Source: Chitinophaga rupis (GTDB taxonomy: Bacteria; Bacteroidota; Bacteroidia; Chitinophagales; Chitinophagaceae). From it: DNA of 64,000 bases. Under the pieces are notes generated by a model that was not told where the DNA came from, ran no database searches, and saw only the letters and a program-made list of their open reading frames with translations. Position numbers and translations under genes: made by a program. Shown piece by piece: positions 1 to 8,905 of this stretch. The DNA lies in the NCBI RefSeq assembly GCF_900109685.1, contig NZ_FOBB01000006.1:248001-312000 (forward strand), in the 5' to 3' direction. Position 1 is the stretch's first letter. Every line of letters starts with the position of its first letter.

Positions 1-831
1 CAGTCTGAATTTCCGGAAGTTGCCATCGTAATTGTCACAACTATTATCCTGTTACTTTTCCTGGTAGGGTTTATTGTTATTATGCTGATCCTGAATCAGA
101 AGAGCCGCCTTACCCAGGTACAGGAGCTGCGTTTGATGGAAGAAAAGTATGAGCAGGAGCTGTTAAGGACCCAGCTGGAAATACAGGAAAATATTTTTGG
201 CAACCTTTCCCAGGAGATCCATGACAACATAGGGCAATCCCTCACCTTTGTGAGCCTTTCCCTGCTAACTGTACCGGTAGAAAACGGTAGCGAGGCGCAT
301 CTTTATATAGAAGAAAGCCGGAAAATGCTGCAAAAAGCCATTGCTGAACTGCGGGACCTTTCCAAAGGTTTACAAACAGAACGCATCATAGATATAGGTT
401 TGGTGAAGTCTATAGAATTTGAGCTGCAAAGGCTGGAAAGAACAAATTTGTACAAAACTTCTTTTAATTTTACAGATGTTCAGAACCTGATGGACTCCCA
501 GACAGAAACCATCCTGTTCAGGACTGTACAGGAAATGCTGAACAATATTGTAAAGCACGCCCGGGCCAGTGAACTCGAAATACACTTAACCCATGAAAAC
601 GATACTATTAACCTGGAGATAAGGGATAATGGTATAGGATTTGACCCCGGTACCCTGTTGGAAAAAGAACACTCAAAAGGCCTGGGATTGCGGAACATCC
701 GCAAAAGAGCCGCCCTCATCGGCGGCACCTGTAACATCAATAGTATAAAAAATGGCGGAACAACCATACGCATAACCATACCCGTAAATAAACAACCTTT
801 CCATGAGCACAACGAAGAAAGCCAAATATAG
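1..831 (+). CDS. NarL-type sensor histidine kinase, 5' end missing
   Basis: The reading frame is open from base 1, so the true start probably lies before the window; the first ATG (base 82) falls just after a membrane segment encoded at about 20-95. Downstream is a HisKA_3-type dimerisation/phosphoacceptor region with the H-box QEIHDNIGQ, then a HATPase_c domain with N-box NNIVKHARAS, G1 box DNGIGFDPG and G2 box GLGLRNIRKRA. Family knowledge: such kinases have one membrane anchor, autophosphorylate on the H-box histidine and pass phosphate to a NarL/LuxR-type regulator. The cognate regulator gene starts inside this gene (29-bp overlap), so the two are almost certainly co-translated. The sensed signal cannot be told. 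Confidence 0.92.
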   Translation, partial: QSEFPEVAIVIVTTIILLLFLVGFIVIMLILNQKSRLTQVQELRLMEEKYEQELLRTQLEIQENIFGNLSQEIHDNIGQSLTFVSLSLLTVPVENGSEAHLYIEESRKMLQKAIAELRDLSKGLQTERIIDIGLVKSIEFELQRLERTNLYKTSFNFTDVQNLMDSQTETILFRTVQEMLNNIVKHARASELEIHLTHENDTINLEIRDNGIGFDPGTLLEKEHSKGLGLRNIRKRAALIGGTCNINSIKNGGTTIRITIPVNKQPFHEHNEESQI

Positions 832-1477
832 TGTAGCAATTGCCGACGACCATGTGCTGGTTCGTAAGGCGCTGGGCAGGCTTATTAACACCTTTAACGA
901 TTACTTCATGCTGTTTGAAGCCAGTGGCGGAGAAGAAGTAATTAAGATCATTAACAGCCGTGAGATACAGTTACCGGATATCCTGATACTGGACGTGAAC
1001 ATGCCGGGCATGAACGGATATGAAACCGCCACCTGGATCAATAACCACTTTCCGCAGATCAAAGTACTGGCGCTGTCTATGCTCAACGATGAATCCGTGA
1101 TCATTAAAATGCTGAAATCAGGCGCCAAAGGTTACATTATGAAAAATGTGGAGCCGGACGATCTGAAGGATGCTTTTGACTCAATCATCAAAAAGGATTT
1201 TTACCTGCCGGATTACATTTCCGGTAAAGTGATCTCCGGCCTGCAGAAAGATGTACTGTCCGTAAGTGAAAAAATAGACCTTACTCCCAAGGAAAAATAC
1301 TTCCTGCAGCTGCTGTGCACAGAGCTTTCCTATAAAGAGATTGCGCAGAAAATGTATGTAAGCCCCCGTACCATAGACGATTATAAAAGCAGCCTGTGTG
1401 AAAAGCTGAAAGTGAAGACCCGCGTAGGTTTGGTAATATTTGGAATTAAGTACGGCCTGATAGACATCACGAATTAA
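803..1477 (+). CDS. LuxR/NarL-family response regulator
   Basis: A 224-residue two-domain regulator. The N-terminal receiver domain has the acidic pocket ADDHV (about residues 14-18) and the phospho-acceptor Asp64 in LILDVNMPG. The C-terminal LuxR helix-turn-helix spans about 155-215, with LTPKEKYFLQLL, SYKEIAQKMYVSPRTIDDY and KLKVKTR. It overlaps the 3' end of the upstream kinase gene, so they form one two-component system. The target genes are not evident; the adjacent uronate region is convergent and separated by a strong hairpin, so a regulatory link to it is only a possibility. Confidence 0.95.
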   Translation: MSTTKKAKYSVAIADDHVLVRKALGRLINTFNDYFMLFEASGGEEVIKIINSREIQLPDILILDVNMPGMNGYETATWINNHFPQIKVLALSMLNDESVIIKMLKSGAKGYIMKNVEPDDLKDAFDSIIKKDFYLPDYISGKVISGLQKDVLSVSEKIDLTPKEKYFLQLLCTELSYKEIAQKMYVSPRTIDDYKSSLCEKLKVKTRVGLVIFGIKYGLIDITN

Positions 1478-1493
1478 GCATAAAGCTGAAAGC

Positions 1494-1547
1494 ATAAAGC
1501 AGAACGCTTAACGCTGATTGTATTTTGCGTTAAGCGTTCTGCTTTAT
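1494..1547. terminator. 21-bp perfect hairpin between convergent genes
   Basis: Left arm 1494-1514 and right arm 1527-1547 are exact reverse complements (21 bp) around a 12-nt loop. The hairpin sits between the response regulator (plus) and the GH88 gene (minus). There is no long T tract, only AT-rich sequence on both sides, so a bidirectional terminator is likely but not certain. The flanks repeat the words AAAGC and TTAAGC. Confidence 0.6.
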
Positions 1548-1577
1548 TATTAATTCTTAATTATTAATTATTACTTC

Positions 1578-2798
1578 CTACTTACCCCATTGCTTGTACC
1601 GCAGCAGCGCTTCTACAAAATAATAGTCTGCATAGGAAAGCGGCACATCTACTTCAGATTTATGCGGGAAAGAACCTACACTATGCATTAATATAAAATC
1701 ATTATTCTCTCCTTCTTTAGCCAGGTAAGCCGGGCTGCTTAAGCTGGTAAGCATTTTCTCTGCTGCATTCCAGTAACGGGTAGCATCCTTACCGGTAGTA
1801 TAACGGCTCAGCTCCAGTAAAGCAGATGCTGCTACTGCGCCGGCAGACGCGTCGCGGGGTACATCCGGTATGCCGGGCGCATTGTAGTCCCAGTAAGGGA
1901 TCATGTCTTCCGGCAGGTTAGGATTGTTTAATATAAAATCTGCAATATGTTTGGCCTGATCCAGGTACGCCTTGTCCCTGGTTTCCCGGTACATCATAGT
2001 ATAGCCGTATAAGCCCCAGGCTTGTCCGCGCGACCAGGCGGAGCTATCGGCCGCGCCTTGGTGGGTTTTCTTTTGCAGCACCGCACCTGTACCGCCATCA
2101 TAATCTATTACGTGGTAAGAGCTGTAATCCGGCCGGAAATGATTTTTGATGGTCGTATTGGCATGCGTTTTAGCGATCTTCGCAAAAGAGCCATCACCGC
2201 TGGTACGGCTGGCCCAGGTAAGCAGCTCCAGGTTCATCATGTTATCAATGATCACCGGGAAGGTGAATGCGCCATGATCCCATGATTTAATACAGCCCAC
2301 TGTTGGATTAAAACGGGTGGATAAAGACCTGGCGCTGGTCAACAGCACTTCTTTATACGCCGGATCCTTAAACAAACGGTAAGCATTGCCAAAGCTGCAA
2401 TACATCATAAAGCCCAGGTCGTGCGTGCCTTTATTATTCTTTTCGTTTTCAATAAGGGCCAGCCGTTTTAAGGCTTCTGTTTTCAGGGAAGCATCTTTCT
2501 TGTATTCATACAGGTATAATAAAGTGCCGGGGTAAAAACCGCTGCACCACCAGTGTGAGTTAGAGGTCATTAAGCTGCCGTCCTTGTTGGTGGAGCGGGG
2601 CAGCAGGCTATCCGGCAGGTGCTGCGCCATCAGCTTATACTGTTTCACCGCCAGGTCCAATGCCTGGTTGGCCCGCTGTACCAGCGCCGGTTTTGCTTTT
2701 TGCGTTTGTGCCTGCACAGGTGCCAGGGCGGTCAGTGCTGCCAGCAATACGGTGCCGGTGAACAGCTTAAAGGTTTGTTTGCCTGAATACTTGTTCAT
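1578..2798 (-). CDS. GH88 unsaturated glucuronyl/galacturonyl hydrolase, secreted
   Basis: A 406-residue protein with an N-terminal signal peptide (about 1-30, ending PVQA). It matches the GH88 (alpha/alpha)6-barrel family: WWCSGFYPGTLLYLYEY near the start, candidate catalytic Asp127 in THDLGF and Asp185 in VIIDNMMNLE, the aromatic motif AWSRGQAWGLYGY, and the late motif DASAGAVAASALLELS. Family knowledge: GH88 enzymes hydrate the 4,5-double bond of lyase-produced oligouronides, releasing an unsaturated uronate that opens to 5-keto-4-deoxyuronate. That is the substrate of KduI, encoded nearby, so the gene supplies the start of the pathway. It is the last gene of the minus-strand set after the LacI-type regulator. 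The exact substrate (pectin, ulvan, glycosaminoglycan) is not resolved. Confidence 0.9.
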   Translation of the reverse strand: MNKYSGKQTFKLFTGTVLLAALTALAPVQAQTQKAKPALVQRANQALDLAVKQYKLMAQHLPDSLLPRSTNKDGSLMTSNSHWWCSGFYPGTLLYLYEYKKDASLKTEALKRLALIENEKNNKGTHDLGFMMYCSFGNAYRLFKDPAYKEVLLTSARSLSTRFNPTVGCIKSWDHGAFTFPVIIDNMMNLELLTWASRTSGDGSFAKIAKTHANTTIKNHFRPDYSSYHVIDYDGGTGAVLQKKTHQGAADSSAWSRGQAWGLYGYTMMYRETRDKAYLDQAKHIADFILNNPNLPEDMIPYWDYNAPGIPDVPRDASAGAVAASALLELSRYTTGKDATRYWNAAEKMLTSLSSPAYLAKEGENNDFILMHSVGSFPHKSEVDVPLSYADYYFVEALLRYKQWGK

Positions 2799-2830
2799 TT
2801 CGTGGTCTTTTGTCGGTTTAGTTGCAAGGG

Positions 2831-3895
2831 CTATTTCTTTGCCGGTTTCTTTGCAGCTGCTTTCACTACATTTTTCCCTTCAGAAGATGCCCGCTCAATT
2901 AATCGGATGGGTATAATTTCCGGCGATTGCTTTTGCGGCGCCGCGGGTGCCTTTAATAATTCTATTAATGCTGCAGCTACCCGCTCTCCCATCATTTCCG
3001 GCGACTGGTCTATGGAAGTAATGGAGGGCGTACTGATCTCACTGCGCGGGTCATTAGAGTAACCAATGATCTTCAGGTCTTCCGGTACCCGCACATTAAT
3101 ACCCCGGCAATATTCCAGGATAGTAAGGGCGGTGGTATCATTGGCCGCGAAAATGCCATCCGGGTAAGGCTTTTGGGCAAAGATCTGCTTACAGGCTTTT
3201 AAGGCATTATCCCGGGTAAGCTCCTGGTAGAACATGCGCGTTTTCTTAAACGGCAGCTTGTATTGCTGCAGCGCTTTTTTATGACCGGCCACCCTTTCGA
3301 TATACAGACTGCAGCTCAGCGGGCCGGAAATATGCACAATATCCTTACAGCCTTTCAGGATCAGGTGCTCCGTAGCAGTAAAGCCACCCAGGAAATCATC
3401 GCCTTTGATCACTTTTGCATTTTTTTCCAGGGGCACCCGGTCAAAAAATACCAGGGGAATATGCTGCTCCTTAAAAATATCGAAGTGCGAAAAATCGCTG
3501 GTATACAAGGTAGTTGATACCGCTAAACCATCTACCCTGGCTGAATACAGCGTATTTACCAATGCCACTTCCTGCTCATAGGAATCATTTGACTGGCAAA
3601 TGATCAGGTTATAGCCATGCTCCTGCAATTTGTTTTGCATGATGGTGGTAATGGTAGCCGGGAAGAACATGGAAATGCGCGGTATGATCAACCCGATGGT
3701 TTTACTTTTATTATTCCGCAATCCGGCTGCCAGCGCGTTGGGGCGGTACCCCAGCTTACGCGCCATTTTTTTTACTTTATCTTTCGTACGGGCGCTGATG
3801 TTAGGATTATCATGCAATGCGCGCGACACCGTGGATACAGAGAGGTTTAGCTCTGCTGCTATGTCGACGATGGTTTTTTCTGATCGTTTACTCAT
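2831..3895 (-). CDS. LacI/GalR-family transcriptional regulator
   Basis: A 354-residue regulator. It has an N-terminal LacI helix-turn-helix (TIVDIAAELNLSVSTVSRAL), the hinge helix region PNALAAGLRN at about 53-62 that inserts into the minor groove of a central CG, and a periplasmic-binding-protein-like effector domain to about residue 335. The C-terminal tail is Lys/Ala-rich. It lies between kduD and the GH88 gene on the same strand. Two identical palindromes of LacI-family type (TGCAAACGTTTGCA, central CG) occur in this region, at 5641-5654 and 10282-10295, and are the obvious candidate binding sites. The effector is probably KDG or another pathway intermediate by analogy with KdgR-type control; that is inference. 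Confidence 0.92.
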   Translation of the reverse strand: MSKRSEKTIVDIAAELNLSVSTVSRALHDNPNISARTKDKVKKMARKLGYRPNALAAGLRNNKSKTIGLIIPRISMFFPATITTIMQNKLQEHGYNLIICQSNDSYEQEVALVNTLYSARVDGLAVSTTLYTSDFSHFDIFKEQHIPLVFFDRVPLEKNAKVIKGDDFLGGFTATEHLILKGCKDIVHISGPLSCSLYIERVAGHKKALQQYKLPFKKTRMFYQELTRDNALKACKQIFAQKPYPDGIFAANDTTALTILEYCRGINVRVPEDLKIIGYSNDPRSEISTPSITSIDQSPEMMGERVAAALIELLKAPAAPQKQSPEIIPIRLIERASSEGKNVVKAAAKKPAKK

Positions 3896-3900
3896 GTATT

Positions 3901-3942
3901 GTAATTAGCTGCGTGGAATTTATGAAATAAGTGGCTAATTAC
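3901..3942. repeat. 9-bp inverted repeat between kduD and the lacI-type gene
   Basis: GTAATTAGC (3901-3909) and GCTAATTAC (3934-3942) are perfect reverse complements around 24 nt. The repeat starts 5 bp upstream of the regulator's start codon. It could be a hairpin in the kduD-regulator transcript or a binding site; no T tract marks it as a terminator. Confidence 0.45.
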
Positions 3943-3946
3943 CTAT

Positions 3947-4711
3947 CTAACGCCCCATCCAGCCGCCATCTACCGTTAAAATAGTGCCATGCACATAGTC
4001 CGATGCGGCAGATGCCAGGAATACCGTAGGACCTTTAAAATCCTCCGGCTGGCCCCAGCGCCCGGCTGGTATACGGTCCAGGATAGAGGCGCTCCGTTTT
4101 TCATCTGCCCGCAGGGCGGAGGTATTATCCGTAGCAATGTAACCCGGCGCTATGGCATTTACATTCACTCCCTTACCAGCCCATTCATTGGCAAATGCTT
4201 TCACCAGCGATCCCACAGCGCCCTTGCTGGCAGCGTATCCCGGCACATTAATACCACCCTGGAAGGTAAGCAGGGAAGCGGTAAAGATCACCTTTCCCCT
4301 GCCCCTGGCCAGCATCCCCTGCCCTATCTCACGGGTAAGGATAAACTGGGCGTTTAAGTTAGTATTGATCACAGTATCCCAGTACTCATCCGGGTGCTCT
4401 GCTGCCGGTTTACGCATAATGGTACCGGCGTTGTTCACTAATATATCTATAACAGGTATGTCTTTTTTTACCTGCTCAATAAACACATATAATGCTTTAC
4501 GGTCTGCAAAGTCGCACTGGTAGGCTTTAAACGTACGCCCCAGGGCAGTAACCGCCTTTTCAACATCACTCCCGCTTTTTTCCAGTGAGGCAGAAACGCC
4601 TATGATGTTAGCCCCCGCTTCTGCCAGCGCTACCGCCATAGCCATGCCGATGCCTCTTTTACAACCGGTCACTAATGCCGTTTTCCCCTTAAGGTCAAAT
4701 AGATCCAGCAT
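3947..4711 (-). CDS. kduD: 2-deoxy-D-gluconate 3-dehydrogenase (SDR family)
   Basis: A 254-residue classical short-chain dehydrogenase. The Rossmann glycine motif is VTGCKRGIGMAMA near residue 15, the NNAG motif lies in ILVNNAGTIM, the catalytic Tyr/Lys pair is in PGYAASKGAV, and the C-terminal motif is VDGGWMGR. Family knowledge: KduD reduces 2,5-diketo-3-deoxygluconate, the product of KduI, to 2-keto-3-deoxygluconate (KDG). It follows kduI on the same strand after 38 bp, which supports KduD over other SDR specificities. Cytosolic. Confidence 0.93.
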   Translation of the reverse strand: MLDLFDLKGKTALVTGCKRGIGMAMAVALAEAGANIIGVSASLEKSGSDVEKAVTALGRTFKAYQCDFADRKALYVFIEQVKKDIPVIDILVNNAGTIMRKPAAEHPDEYWDTVINTNLNAQFILTREIGQGMLARGRGKVIFTASLLTFQGGINVPGYAASKGAVGSLVKAFANEWAGKGVNVNAIAPGYIATDNTSALRADEKRSASILDRIPAGRWGQPEDFKGPTVFLASAASDYVHGTILTVDGGWMGR

Positions 4712-4749
4712 CTTGTTAGTATGTTTTTGTGTTAATATAATTGCGGTAC

Positions 4750-5592
4750 TTAGCGCAGCTCAGTGATCGGACAACCATCCATATCGCCATAATCCAGGTT
4801 TTCACCGGCCATACCCCATATAAACGTATAATTGCTGGTACCTGCGCCGGCATGAATGCTCCAGGGGGGAGAAATAACCGCCTGCTCATTCTGCATCCAG
4901 ATATGCCGGGTTTCCTGCGGCTGGCCCCAGAAGTGGCTTACCGATTGTCCCTGCGGCACTTCAAAATAAAAATATACTTCCATTCTGCGGTCGTGCGTAT
5001 GCGCGGGCATGGTGTTCCATACACTGCCGGGTTTCAGCTCCGTCATACCCATTTGCAGCTGGCAGGTGGGCAGCACGCTGTTCACGATCAGCTTATTAAT
5101 AGTGCGGTGGTTGGCAGTTTCCAGGGCGCCCAGGGTTACGATCTCCGCTTCCTTCTTGGTGATGCGGCGGGTAGGGTAATTGGTATGGGCTGGCGTAGAG
5201 TTCAGATAAAACCTGGCGGGTTTACCGGGTTCCTTGCTGCTGAAGATCAGCTCCTGCTTGCCCTGGCCAATGTATAAGGCTTCTTTGAAATCGATTTCAA
5301 ATGCTTCCCCGTCTACCTTCACTGTGCCGGCGCCCCCCACGTTAATGATGCCCAGCTCCCGGCGCTCCAGGAAATAGCTTGCCTTTAGCTGGTCTACCGG
5401 TTCAAGCTGTATGGCTTTGCTTACCGGCATAATGCCGCCGGTAATAAAACGGTCGTAGTGGCTGTATACCAAACGTACATCATCGGCTTCAAACAACTGT
5501 TCTATCAGGAGTGCCTCCCGGGTTTGCGCTGTGGTCCAGGTTTTCACTTCCTGCGGGCTGTTTGCATACCTTGTTTCTGCCTTAATACTCAT
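4750..5592 (-). CDS. kduI: 5-keto-4-deoxyuronate isomerase
   Basis: The start at 5592 gives 280 residues beginning MSIKAETRYANSP, close to the roughly 278 of known KduI; a longer frame to 5667 would run through the palindromic operator and is not favoured. The double-cupin protein contains LVYSHYDRFITGGIMPV, TCQLQMGMTELKPGSVWNT, the metal-ligand motif PAHTHDRRMEVYFYF and the C-terminal SIHAGAGTSNYTFIWGMAGEN. Family knowledge: it isomerises 5-keto-4-deoxyuronate (the opened GH88 product) to 2,5-diketo-3-deoxygluconate for KduD. It is the first gene of a kduI-kduD-regulator-GH88 set, divergent from uxaA, with a LacI-type palindrome 49 bp upstream. Confidence 0.95.
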   Translation of the reverse strand: MSIKAETRYANSPQEVKTWTTAQTREALLIEQLFEADDVRLVYSHYDRFITGGIMPVSKAIQLEPVDQLKASYFLERRELGIINVGGAGTVKVDGEAFEIDFKEALYIGQGKQELIFSSKEPGKPARFYLNSTPAHTNYPTRRITKKEAEIVTLGALETANHRTINKLIVNSVLPTCQLQMGMTELKPGSVWNTMPAHTHDRRMEVYFYFEVPQGQSVSHFWGQPQETRHIWMQNEQAVISPPWSIHAGAGTSNYTFIWGMAGENLDYGDMDGCPITELR

Positions 5593-5640
5593 GCTTTTGA
5601 TTTTGAAATATAAGGTAAGATAGCGCGAATTCATGAATCT

Positions 5641-5654
5641 TGCAAACGTTTGCA
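5641..5654. promoter_or_regulatory. 14-bp palindrome TGCAAACGTTTGCA, candidate LacI-type operator
   Basis: A perfect 14-bp palindrome with central CG in the kduI/uxaA divergent intergenic region, 49 bp upstream of kduI. LacI/GalR regulators typically bind such sites; the PurR consensus shares the core GCAAACGTTTGC. An identical copy lies at 10282-10295 upstream of the uronate transporter. Confidence 0.7.
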
Positions 5655-5746
5655 TAGATTCAGGCACTGGTTTGTTGCTTTATTAGTTTCTTTGCACGCT
5701 GGACTATACAATTTAAAGGTGTCAAAATCTTATTAAGGATTAACAT

Positions 5747-5790
5747 TTTAGTATTAAAATCGAAAACACATATTCGTTACTTTAGTATTA
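5747..5790 (+). repeat. Direct repeat TTTAGTATTA upstream of uxaA
   Basis: The exact decamer TTTAGTATTA occurs at 5747-5756 and 5781-5790, 34 bp apart; the second copy runs into the uxaA start codon. The surrounding TACTTTAG resembles a TAnnTTTG promoter element with one mismatch. Function unknown; possibly promoter or binding site. Confidence 0.35.
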
Positions 5791-7436
5791 TGAACACGTA
5801 TTTGCAAATACACCCTGATGATAACGTACTGGTGGCGTTACAGGATCTACCGACGGGCACTCAAATCCAATTCAACGGCACTTCACTGGAACTGGTTAAA
5901 GATGTTCCTGCCAAGCATAAATTCACCCTTACCGATCTGCAACCTGATGCTCCCGTTGTGATGTACGGCGTACTGGTGGGCAAAGCCAATTCCCTCATCC
6001 GCCAGGGAGAGGTGATCACTACCAGCAACATCCGCCATGATACTACGGCGTTCCATGAAAAAGACGGCTCCATCCAATGGCAGGCGCCGGATGTAAGCAA
6101 ATGGAAAAACCGCACCTTTATGGGTTACCCCCGTAAAGACGGGCAGGTGGGCACCCGCAACTACTGGCTGGTAATACCCATGGTATTTTGTGAGAACCGG
6201 AATGTGGGCGTAATTAAAACTGCATTTGAAAAAGGGCTGGGCTTTGCTCCGCCTGAACTGTATAATGAGCAGGTAAGCGACCTGGTAGACCTGTATAAAA
6301 GTGGCAACCTGGAAGGTATTAAGAACTACCAGCCGGTTTCAGTAACAGAAACGGCTACACGTAGCTCAGTATTCCCGAATATAGATGGTATTAAGTTCCT
6401 GATCCATGAAGGCGGCTGCGGCGGTACCCGGCAGGATGCTGAAGCCCTCTGCGCTTTACTGGCCGGCTATATTCACCACTCCAATGTGGCAGGCGCCACC
6501 ATCCTGAGCCTGGGCTGCCAGCATGCACAGGTATCCATTTTACAGACCGCACTGAAAAAGTTGAATCCTACTGAGGACAAACCGGTGCTGGTGTTTGAGC
6601 AGCAGAAAAGCGGCTCTGAATTCAACATGCTGTCCACCGCTATTAAGGAAACTTTCCTGGCTTTGGTTGAAGCCAATAAAATAGAAAGGCAGCCGGCCCC
6701 TCTATCCAAGCTGGTAATAGGTTTGGAATGCGGCGGCTCTGACGGGTTCTCCGGTATCTCTGCTAACCCTGCAGTAGGCCATACTTCCGACCTGCTGGTG
6801 GCATTGGGCGGTACTTCCATCCTGTCTGAGTTTCCGGAGCTGTGCGGGGTAGAGCAGGAATTGATCAACCGCTGTAACAGTGAAGCTGCTTCCGAAAAAT
6901 TCATCCGCATTATGCGGGCTTATGAAAGCCAGGCAGAATCCGTGGGTTCCGGCTTTTACCAGAACCCCTCCCCCGGTAATATCAAAGATGGTTTGATCAC
7001 AGATGCGATCAAGTCTGCCGGTGCTGCTAAAAAAGGCGGTACTTCCCCGGTGGTAGATGTGCTGGATTATACGGAGTATGCTACCAAACCCGGTCTGAAC
7101 CTGCTGTGCACACCGGGTAACGATGTGGAATCCACTTCCGCAGAAGTAGGTTCCGGCGCCAACGTGGTGTTATTCACTACCGGTTTAGGCACGCCTACCG
7201 GCAATCCCATTTCACCGGTTATCAAACTCTCCACCAATACCCGCCTGGCACAACGGATGCCGGACATTATTGACATTAATACCGGTCCTATTATCAGTGG
7301 CGAAAAAACCATTGCAGCCATGGGAGAGGAAATACTGGAGTTTGTAATTAAAACAGCCAGTGGAGAGGTTATTACCAAGGCTGAGCAGCTGCACCAGGAT
7401 GATTTTATTCCGTGGAAACGGGGTGTGAGCTTATAA
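5790..7436 (+). CDS. uxaA: Altronate dehydratase, full length
   Basis: A 548-residue UxaA/GarD-type dehydratase. It has an N-terminal SAF-like domain (about 1-95, with IHPDDNVLVALQDLPTGT), a linker, and a catalytic part containing MGYPRKDGQVGTRNYWLVIP, HEGGCGGTRQDAEALCALL, LGCQHAQ, LVIGLECGGSDGFSGISANPA and LLCTPGNDVESTSAEV. Conserved Cys/His/Glu residues bind iron in this family. It dehydrates D-altronate, made by UxaB, to KDG. It is the only plus-strand gene of the uronate region, divergent from kduI, and is followed by a bidirectional terminator. Confidence 0.96.
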   Translation: MNTYLQIHPDDNVLVALQDLPTGTQIQFNGTSLELVKDVPAKHKFTLTDLQPDAPVVMYGVLVGKANSLIRQGEVITTSNIRHDTTAFHEKDGSIQWQAPDVSKWKNRTFMGYPRKDGQVGTRNYWLVIPMVFCENRNVGVIKTAFEKGLGFAPPELYNEQVSDLVDLYKSGNLEGIKNYQPVSVTETATRSSVFPNIDGIKFLIHEGGCGGTRQDAEALCALLAGYIHHSNVAGATILSLGCQHAQVSILQTALKKLNPTEDKPVLVFEQQKSGSEFNMLSTAIKETFLALVEANKIERQPAPLSKLVIGLECGGSDGFSGISANPAVGHTSDLLVALGGTSILSEFPELCGVEQELINRCNSEAASEKFIRIMRAYESQAESVGSGFYQNPSPGNIKDGLITDAIKSAGAAKKGGTSPVVDVLDYTEYATKPGLNLLCTPGNDVESTSAEVGSGANVVLFTTGLGTPTGNPISPVIKLSTNTRLAQRMPDIIDINTGPIISGEKTIAAMGEEILEFVIKTASGEVITKAEQLHQDDFIPWKRGVSL

Positions 7437-7459
7437 TTGATTGGATCTTACCACAAATA

Positions 7460-7497
7460 AAACAGGCTGTATCAAGGTAGATACAGCCTGTTTATTT
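7460..7497. terminator. Bidirectional terminator between uxaA and the thioredoxin-like gene
   Basis: AAACAGGCTGTATC (7460-7473) pairs exactly with GATACAGCCTGTTT (7480-7493) around a 6-nt loop. T-rich sequence follows on the plus strand (TTTATTTTAT) and also on the minus strand, so it fits both converging genes. Confidence 0.85.
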
Positions 7498-7522
7498 TAT
7501 AAGGCAGCTCGCCGCCAGTCCC

Positions 7523-8731
7523 TTACTTCCATGTGGGCTCCCCATTTTTCATTTTCTCCAGGGTAGCGCTCAGGTCTTTATCTCCATTCGACAGCTTCAC
7601 CGCTTTTTCTTCCATAGCTATTGCTTCGCTCTTCTTACCCAGCTTATACAGGATGTTGGCGTAAGTGTCCATGTACATAGGTTCTTCCTTGTCTTTAATG
7701 GATCGTTTGCTCCATTCCAGCGCCTCAGTTACACAAGTCATATCCTGGCAGTTCTCAAATACCGCCCATGCAAATTCATTCAGCATTTCAGGCGATGTAT
7801 TGCTGCCAAATTGTTTCATATAAGCCATTACATTGGTCTGAAACATGGGCCAGTCTTTTTTTGCCATACTATACCGCACTTTACCCATGGTTACTACTTC
7901 CATTGCATATTGCGGGTATTTTTCCTGCACTTGCTTTTCAATGGATGCCCAGTCCACTGCATTACCCCGCAGCTTTGCATAGACCTCCTCATTTGCAATA
8001 ATGTCTTTTACCCTGGCGGTGGCTTTACCGTCGCCTAAAACAGCATCTATCCCTTTGCTTTGTTTCATAAAAATGGTAAACCCGGTGTCTTTACTGCTGT
8101 GGGTAAAGTTATCCATGAAGCGGATGTTATCAGCCGTCATCAGGTTCTTTTGTGTAGCAAGGTATTCACGGGAAATTTTAGCCGCATGGAGGCCATCATC
8201 GGCATCCATTGCTGCCATGGCCATTGCGTACAATGCTTCGGGCTTATTATTGCCTTTATTGTATTTATCCAGCTGTGTATAATACTGGGTGGCAGGGTTC
8301 AGCGCTTTTTCAGACCTGGCTATAAACTCCGCCGCCTCTGAGCTTCCAACCGTACGGTGCACAATCTTTCCATCCGGCGAAAAGTATAGGAAGGTAGGGT
8401 AGCTCCGGATCTTATACTCTTTTTCTATCATTGCCGCATCCGTATACCAGCTTTTAACATGCTCATTGTCATCCGGGGTTTTGTCCAGCTGAACTTTTAC
8501 ATTAATAAAATTGCTGTTGAAGAACCGGCCCATTGCTTCCTGCGGGAATACCTGTGCAGTCATGTATTTACAGGGGCCACACCAGGTAGTATAACAGTCC
8601 ACAAAAATATATTTGTGCTCCGCTTTAGCTTTAGTCAGCACCTGCTGCCAGGTAAGCTCTTTTTCAAAATGCACTCCCTGCGCAAAAGCCAGCGCAGGCA
8701 GCAATGCCAACAGGCATAATAGTTTTTTCAT
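7523..8731 (-). CDS. Secreted thioredoxin-fold protein
   Basis: The start at 8731 gives a clean signal peptide (MKKLLCLLALLPALAFAQ); a longer in-frame start at 8776 would spoil it. The mature protein of about 385 residues begins with a thioredoxin domain: VDCYTTWCGPCKYMTAQVF carries the CGPC redox pair and SYPTFLYF the cis-proline. The remaining 250 or so residues are helical and repeat-like, suggesting TPR-like packing. Family knowledge: such periplasmic proteins reduce or isomerise disulphides or serve as binding platforms. The gene lies alone between two terminators inside the uronate region; no functional link to uronate metabolism is evident. Confidence 0.85.
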   Translation of the reverse strand: MKKLLCLLALLPALAFAQGVHFEKELTWQQVLTKAKAEHKYIFVDCYTTWCGPCKYMTAQVFPQEAMGRFFNSNFINVKVQLDKTPDDNEHVKSWYTDAAMIEKEYKIRSYPTFLYFSPDGKIVHRTVGSSEAAEFIARSEKALNPATQYYTQLDKYNKGNNKPEALYAMAMAAMDADDGLHAAKISREYLATQKNLMTADNIRFMDNFTHSSKDTGFTIFMKQSKGIDAVLGDGKATARVKDIIANEEVYAKLRGNAVDWASIEKQVQEKYPQYAMEVVTMGKVRYSMAKKDWPMFQTNVMAYMKQFGSNTSPEMLNEFAWAVFENCQDMTCVTEALEWSKRSIKDKEEPMYMDTYANILYKLGKKSEAIAMEEKAVKLSNGDKDLSATLEKMKNGEPTWK

Positions 8732-8851
8732 GGTCAGTTTTTTAATGATGGGGTGATGGGTTTGACGATCTGACAATTAAGATAAGTTAAATATCCATTC
8801 CGGCATGTACCGCCGGTAAAATTGTCCCGGAGTGATGTTATTTCTTCAAAA

Positions 8852-8880
8852 AAAATCCCGGCTTTATCAACCGGGATTTT
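8852..8880 (-). terminator. Rho-independent terminator after the transporter gene
   Basis: AAAATCCCGG (8852-8861) pairs with CCGGGATTTT (8871-8880). Read on the minus strand, the stem is followed by a run of T residues, as expected for the end of the uxaB-uxaC-kdgK-kdgA-transporter transcript. Confidence 0.9.
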
Positions 8881-8905
8881 CGTGTTCAATTATTTCTTTC
8901 AATTA

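Noticed and set aside
5592..5667. Longer kduI start at 5667
   Set aside because: It would put coding sequence through the operator-like palindrome and exceed the family length; 5592 fits better.
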